Source of the DNA: an uncultured Prevotella sp.
GTDB taxonomy: Bacteria > Bacteroidota > Bacteroidia > Bacteroidales > Bacteroidaceae
Direction of reading: 5' to 3'
Assembly: GCA_947072805.1 (NCBI GenBank)
Contig: CAMTJK010000029.1
Location: forward strand, 1-18,853
Length of the DNA: 18,853 nt
Below the pieces are notes generated by a model, which was not told the DNA's origin, did no database searches, and was given only the letters and a program-made list of their open reading frames with translations. The position numbers and the translations under genes were made by a program. Shown piece after piece: positions 16,433-18,853 of the stretch. Position 1 is the stretch's first letter. Every line of letters begins with the position of its first letter.

Positions 16433-16954
16433 ATGAAGTACAGTTATGAACAGCGACTCGTCATTGTGCAACGAGTCAAACAAGGTGAAGCGATAGCTAG
16501 CCTATCAAAAGAGTATCATATAAACGAGACTCAGATATTGGCATGGGTAAGGATGTGGGACAGATACGGTCGTTCCGGTCTGGAGAAGCAGCCACATTGT
16601 CGTCCCACAACGGCGCTAAAAGAAAAAGTTGTGCGTTTAATTCTAGAAAAAGGCGTACCTTTGGCTCATGTAAAGATAGAATATCGCATTGGTAAGACCG
16701 CTTTACAACGATGGGTGAGTATGGTACGCCATATGGGATATGAAAGCTTACATCATGAAAAGAAGCGAGGACGACCTCCCAAAGACCAAATGGCACGACC
16801 GAAAAAGAAAGAACCACAAACAGAACTTGAACGGCTTCAGGCGGAGAATCTGCGTCTGAGAGCCGAGAACGCGCTGCTAAAAAAAGTGAAGGCCTTAGTT
16901 GAGGAACAGCAAGCCCTGGAACATCTCAATGGGCAAAAGCCATCAACGAACTAA
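16433..16954 (+). CDS. IS3-family (IS150 group) transposase OrfA, DNA-binding subunit
   Basis: A 173-aa protein starting at the ATG 16433; an in-frame TTG at 16418 would add five residues encoded within the hairpin and is unlikely. It contains two helix-turn-helix units (about 5-50, with SLSKEYHINETQILAWVRMW, and about 58-100, with VPLAHVKIEYRIGKTALQRW), a basic stretch KKRGRPPKDQMARPKKKE (113-130), and a leucine-zipper-like coiled coil at about 135-165 (LERLQAENLRLRAENALLKK). OrfA binds the terminal repeats, and in the family it is also made as an OrfAB fusion by -1 frameshifting. It overlaps the OrfB frame, which is open from 16903. The gene looks intact. Confidence 0.93.
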   Translation: MKYSYEQRLVIVQRVKQGEAIASLSKEYHINETQILAWVRMWDRYGRSGLEKQPHCRPTTALKEKVVRLILEKGVPLAHVKIEYRIGKTALQRWVSMVRHMGYESLHHEKKRGRPPKDQMARPKKKEPQTELERLQAENLRLRAENALLKKVKALVEEQQALEHLNGQKPSTN

Positions 16955-17777
16955 GGTCGGAATATCCTCTTGACTTACTTTTAGAGTTGAGACAGATGTC
17001 TCGTTCCGTATTCTATTATCATTTGAAGCGTCTGAAAGCAAAAGATAAATATCGAGTGAAAAGGAGATGATTAGATCGATTTTTTACGATCATAAAGGCC
17101 GTTACGGTTACCGCCGTGTAACTGCGGAAATGCGCAACAATGACGTTGTTCTTAATCACAAGACTGTTCATCGTCTGATGATGCAGATGGGACTTAAAAG
17201 TCAAATCCGCAAAGTGCGCTACCGTTCATACAAAGGAGAAGTAGGGCGCATTGCGCCAAACATTATCAACCGAGACTTTGCCGCATCTGCTCCAAATCGC
17301 AAATGGACTACTGATGTGACACAAATAAACATAGGGTCTGAAAAGCTGTATCTGTCGCCCATACTTGATATGTTCAACGGAGAGATAATCTCATATAATA
17401 TATCCAGATCTCCAAATCTTGAACAGGTATATGGTATGCTTGACAAAGCTTTTGCGCGTTTTGATTCTCTTGACGGTCTTATCCTGCATTCCGACCAAGG
17501 GTGGCAATATCAGCATTATGGCTATCGTAAACGTCTTGAAGAACACGGAATCATACAAAGCATGTCTCGCAAAGGAAACTGTCTTGACAACGCAATGGCT
17601 GAAAACTTCTTCGGAATTATGAAGTCCGAACTTCTTTATGCCGAAAAATTTGAATCGACAGAAGCCTTCATGAAGGCTTTAGAGGAATATATTGATTATT
17701 ATAACAATAAAAGAATTAAAAACCGGTTAAATGGAAAGAGTCCGGTGCAATACCGAACTCTTTCTCAAATCGTATAG
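16930..17777 (+). pseudogene. IS3-family transposase OrfB, integrase catalytic part, interrupted by a one-base frameshift
   Basis: The N-terminal part lies in the frame -1 to OrfA (open from 16903): WAKAINELRSEYPLDLL and RQMSRSVFYYHLKRLKAK. It then meets TGA at 17068-17070. The family sequence continues in the next frame from the ATG at 17067 (MIRSIFYDHKGRYGYRRVTA) to 17777. The break falls at the A-run 17059-17062; one more A would restore a continuous protein of about 283 aa. Counting from the ATG at 17067, the catalytic residues are D83 (WTTDVT), D143 (HSDQGW) and E179 (NAMAENFFG), with 35 residues between the last two, as in all IS3 members. Because ATG and TGA overlap as ATGA, the 236-aa catalytic part could still be made by re-initiation. 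A sequencing error is possible. No canonical A-AAA-AAG slip site lies in the OrfA/OrfB overlap. Confidence 0.85.
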
Positions 17778-17785
17778 AATAACTC

Positions 17786-17826
17786 GTCCAACTTTTGGGG
17801 TGCACTTCACAAACGACACAGCCTCA
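17786..17826. repeat. Right terminal inverted repeat of the IS3 element
   Basis: Reading inwards on the minus strand: TGAGGCTGTGTC, a variable middle, then CACCCCAAAAGTTGGAC. It begins nine bases after the OrfB stop codon. Unlike the left end it has no matching G-rich arm beside it, so it does not form a local hairpin. Confidence 0.85.
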
Positions 17827-17929
17827 TTTCTTATATATGCCATCATGTGTATTAATGATGCAAATCGATAATGTCCTTAATAACGTTTGTTTGACGAATT
17901 CAAAAATAGACCAAACAGCGTGTCTAATG

Positions 17930-17955
17930 AAAGTCGTATATTGATATACGTCTTT
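17930..17955. repeat. AT-rich imperfect palindrome
   Basis: CGTATAT-TG-ATATACG (17935-17950) is a perfect interrupted palindrome, extended by AAAG/CTTT arms across a T-T mismatch. A few T follow on the plus strand. It could be a weak terminator, a dyad for a regulator, or the relic of a mobile-element end. Confidence 0.4.
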
Positions 17956-18061
17956 TCGAAAACTTATAACAAGCAGCTACAATTCCCTATAAGTCTATGA
18001 TTAAATTTTCCTGAAATCGTCATTGTGTAGTCTAAAATTCTTCGATAGGGAAATTTTTTGT

Positions 18062-18172
18062 ATGCAAAAACGAAGTCTGGAAACGATTGAAGAAGATGAC
18101 GAAGGGAAAAGGATGACGCGGATGTTTGTAAACCATTTCAAGGTAGAAATATTTCAGAAAGCAGTAGAGTAA
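18062..18172 (+). CDS. Very short ORF, 36 aa, doubtful
   Basis: Begins MQKRSLETIEEDDEGKRM and ends KVEIFQKAVE. It is highly charged and not recognised. The same frame continues after its TAA into a second short open stretch starting GTG at 18188 and ending TAG at 18263-18265, two bases before the next small ORF. That pattern fits either the remains of one longer gene or chance. There is no promoter or ribosome-site evidence. Confidence 0.15.
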   Translation: MQKRSLETIEEDDEGKRMTRMFVNHFKVEIFQKAVE

Positions 18173-18267
18173 AATACGAAGGCTGACGTGAATAATAATA
18201 TAGCTATCCTTCAGAAAATGGGAGAGAGACATAAATTGATTTACTTACCTAATAAAAATCATTAGAT

Positions 18268-18408
18268 ATGGAAACAGGAAAAGCATATTTTAAGCACAAA
18301 ATGAACTCGCAGTGCATAGCGGATGCAAACAAGATTCCTTTCGAAATAGGAGATTATACGCACAAGGGCGACTGTGCCGTTACTTGCTTAAAGTGCGAGA
18401 CTGAATAA
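18268..18408 (+). CDS. Small hypothetical protein, 46 aa, with a CxxC motif
   Basis: Starts METGKAYFKHKMNSQCIADA and ends DCAVTCLKCETE, with four Cys (one in SQC, one in GDC, and CLKC). The composition looks protein-like rather than random: balanced residues, a clustered Cys pair near the C-terminus and a preceding FEIGDYTHKGD segment. The CxxC could bind a metal. I do not recognise a family. The upstream sequence is A/T-rich with no clear promoter. It may be a real small gene or the end of a decayed one. Confidence 0.3.
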   Translation: METGKAYFKHKMNSQCIADANKIPFEIGDYTHKGDCAVTCLKCETE

Positions 18409-18478
18409 CATTATCTTATGAAATCCATTAACCAGTAAGGTCTAGAAGAAAAGCTTGTATTCAGAGATCGACGGATGA

Positions 18479-18592
18479 ATGAAGCGGAACCACGGTAACC
18501 TTTCTGTATCGACCATATTGAACATGAACATCCCCCAAATATCTGATGATCTTATTTTACATGGTATGTTATCACTTTTCAGAGAACTTTGA
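18479..18592 (+). CDS. Very short ORF, 37 aa, doubtful
   Basis: MKRNHGNLSVSTILNMN is followed by IPQISDDLILHGMLSLFREL. It is amphipathic but unrecognised, with no regulatory support. Listed because it is the only other ATG-started frame of this size in the gene-poor end. Confidence 0.12.
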   Translation: MKRNHGNLSVSTILNMNIPQISDDLILHGMLSLFREL

Positions 18593-18734
18593 GGACAGAA
18601 GAAATTAAAGGTCATTAAGGGTTATTGGAAAATCAGTTTTTACGCACACGAAAAACACAGCGATATAATGTGTATAACATTTATTTGCTTTTATGAAAAA
18701 TCTTTACTTTAACGTGTGTTAATAGGCATCCAAA

Positions 18735-18853
18735 CCTCGATTTGTAACCTACGACGCGAAAATGAGCGCTTTTCATCTAAAATAGGGGGTGTTGATAATC
18801 AGCGAGTTACGCGTTTTGCGATTTAATACCATTTCATCGGTTTGCCGTTACGT
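18735..18853. repeat. Possible dispersed intergenic repeat, cut by the window end
   Basis: The stretch contains GCGAAAATGAGCGCTTTTC (a near palindrome around AGCGCT) and then TTGATAATCAGCGAGTTACG. From memory, phrases of this type recur between genes in Prevotella genomes. It has no ORF. No second copy lies in this window, so the call rests on recall and cannot be confirmed here. Confidence 0.35.

Larger units (their letters stand above)
16369..17826 (+). mobile_element. Insertion sequence, IS3 family, IS150 group
   Basis: A 1458-bp element if it starts TG and ends CA like other IS3-family members. It has imperfect terminal inverted repeats of about 40 bp, a two-HTH OrfA of 173 aa, and an OrfB in the -1 frame with a DD(35)E core. 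OrfA length and the deduced OrfB length (about 283 aa if repaired) agree with those of IS150. The inverted match between the ends extends eight bases further outwards (ATAAGAAA at 16361-16368 versus TTTCTTAT at 17827-17834). No 3-5-bp direct target repeat is visible with either choice of ends. OrfB is interrupted, so the copy may be immobile without help. Confidence 0.92.
17827..18853. other. Gene-poor region downstream of the IS
   Basis: About one kilobase without a convincing gene on either strand. It holds a string of very short ORFs on the plus strand, an AT-rich palindrome (17930-17955), a separated 8-bp inverted repeat (TTCCCTAT at 17983-17990 and ATAGGGAA at 18045-18052), and a terminal stretch resembling a dispersed repeat. 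No tRNA, rRNA or CRISPR structure was seen. It may be decayed DNA left from an older insertion or a rearrangement at the IS. Confidence 0.6.

Noticed and set aside
18032..18232. 66-aa minus-strand ORF in the gene-poor end
   Set aside because: Aromatic-rich translation of AT-rich DNA with no recognisable motif, promoter or neighbours.
1..18853. CRISPR array, tRNA or rRNA genes, riboswitch
   Set aside because: No regularly spaced repeats, cloverleaf with a TTC-loop signature, rRNA-like stretch or recognisable riboswitch core was seen on either strand by eye.

Overview
The window looks like chromosomal DNA of a Bacteroidales bacterium, most probably Prevotella or a close relative. The support is: a FeoA-FeoB fusion, an unusually long SecA (1150 aa) with a C-terminal zinc tail, a DUF4105 (Lnb-N-like) protein, promoters of the Bacteroidetes TAnnTTTG type, and the gene order type III pantothenate kinase - outer-membrane barrel - LptC - CNNM/CBS protein - PpiD-like foldase. 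The genus is inferred from this content, not from a database search.

Layout. Bases 2-646 (+) are the 3' end of a large helicase-type protein (DUF3427 C-terminus). From 784 to 9893 everything is on the minus strand: feoAB (784-3333), with its own promoter and separated from its neighbour by a strong secA terminator; secA (3596-7048); a degenerate alkaline-phosphatase-superfamily protein (7123-8697); and a DUF4105 membrane protein (8694-9893) whose stop overlaps the next start by four bases. A short divergent promoter region (about 9894-9981) then opens a plus-strand cluster: coaX (9982-10770), an outer-membrane barrel protein (10760-12055), lptC (12060-12776), a CNNM/CBS (HlyC/CorC-like) membrane protein (12780-14042), and a ppiD-like foldase (14181-16325) with a near-consensus promoter of its own. 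Apart from coaX, and feoAB on the other side, nearly everything concerns building or exporting the cell envelope: Sec export, periplasmic folding, LPS transport and outer-membrane protein.

Directly after ppiD sits a 1.46-kb insertion sequence of the IS3 family, IS150 group (16369-17826). It has about 40-bp inverted repeats, a complete OrfA, and an OrfB that keeps the full DD(35)E triad but is broken by an apparent one-base loss in a short A-run. A 13-bp hairpin followed by a T-run lies between the left end and the OrfA start, looking like an insulating terminator. No direct target duplication is visible. The last kilobase (17827-18853) has no convincing gene: it holds a few very short ORFs, an AT-rich palindrome, and a final stretch resembling dispersed intergenic repeats of Prevotella.

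No clearly new multi-gene system is present. The most interesting points are the overlapping pair DUF4105 plus a phosphatase-fold protein that has lost almost all its metal-binding and catalytic residues, the probable leaderless GTG start of that pair, and the architecture and state of the IS element.
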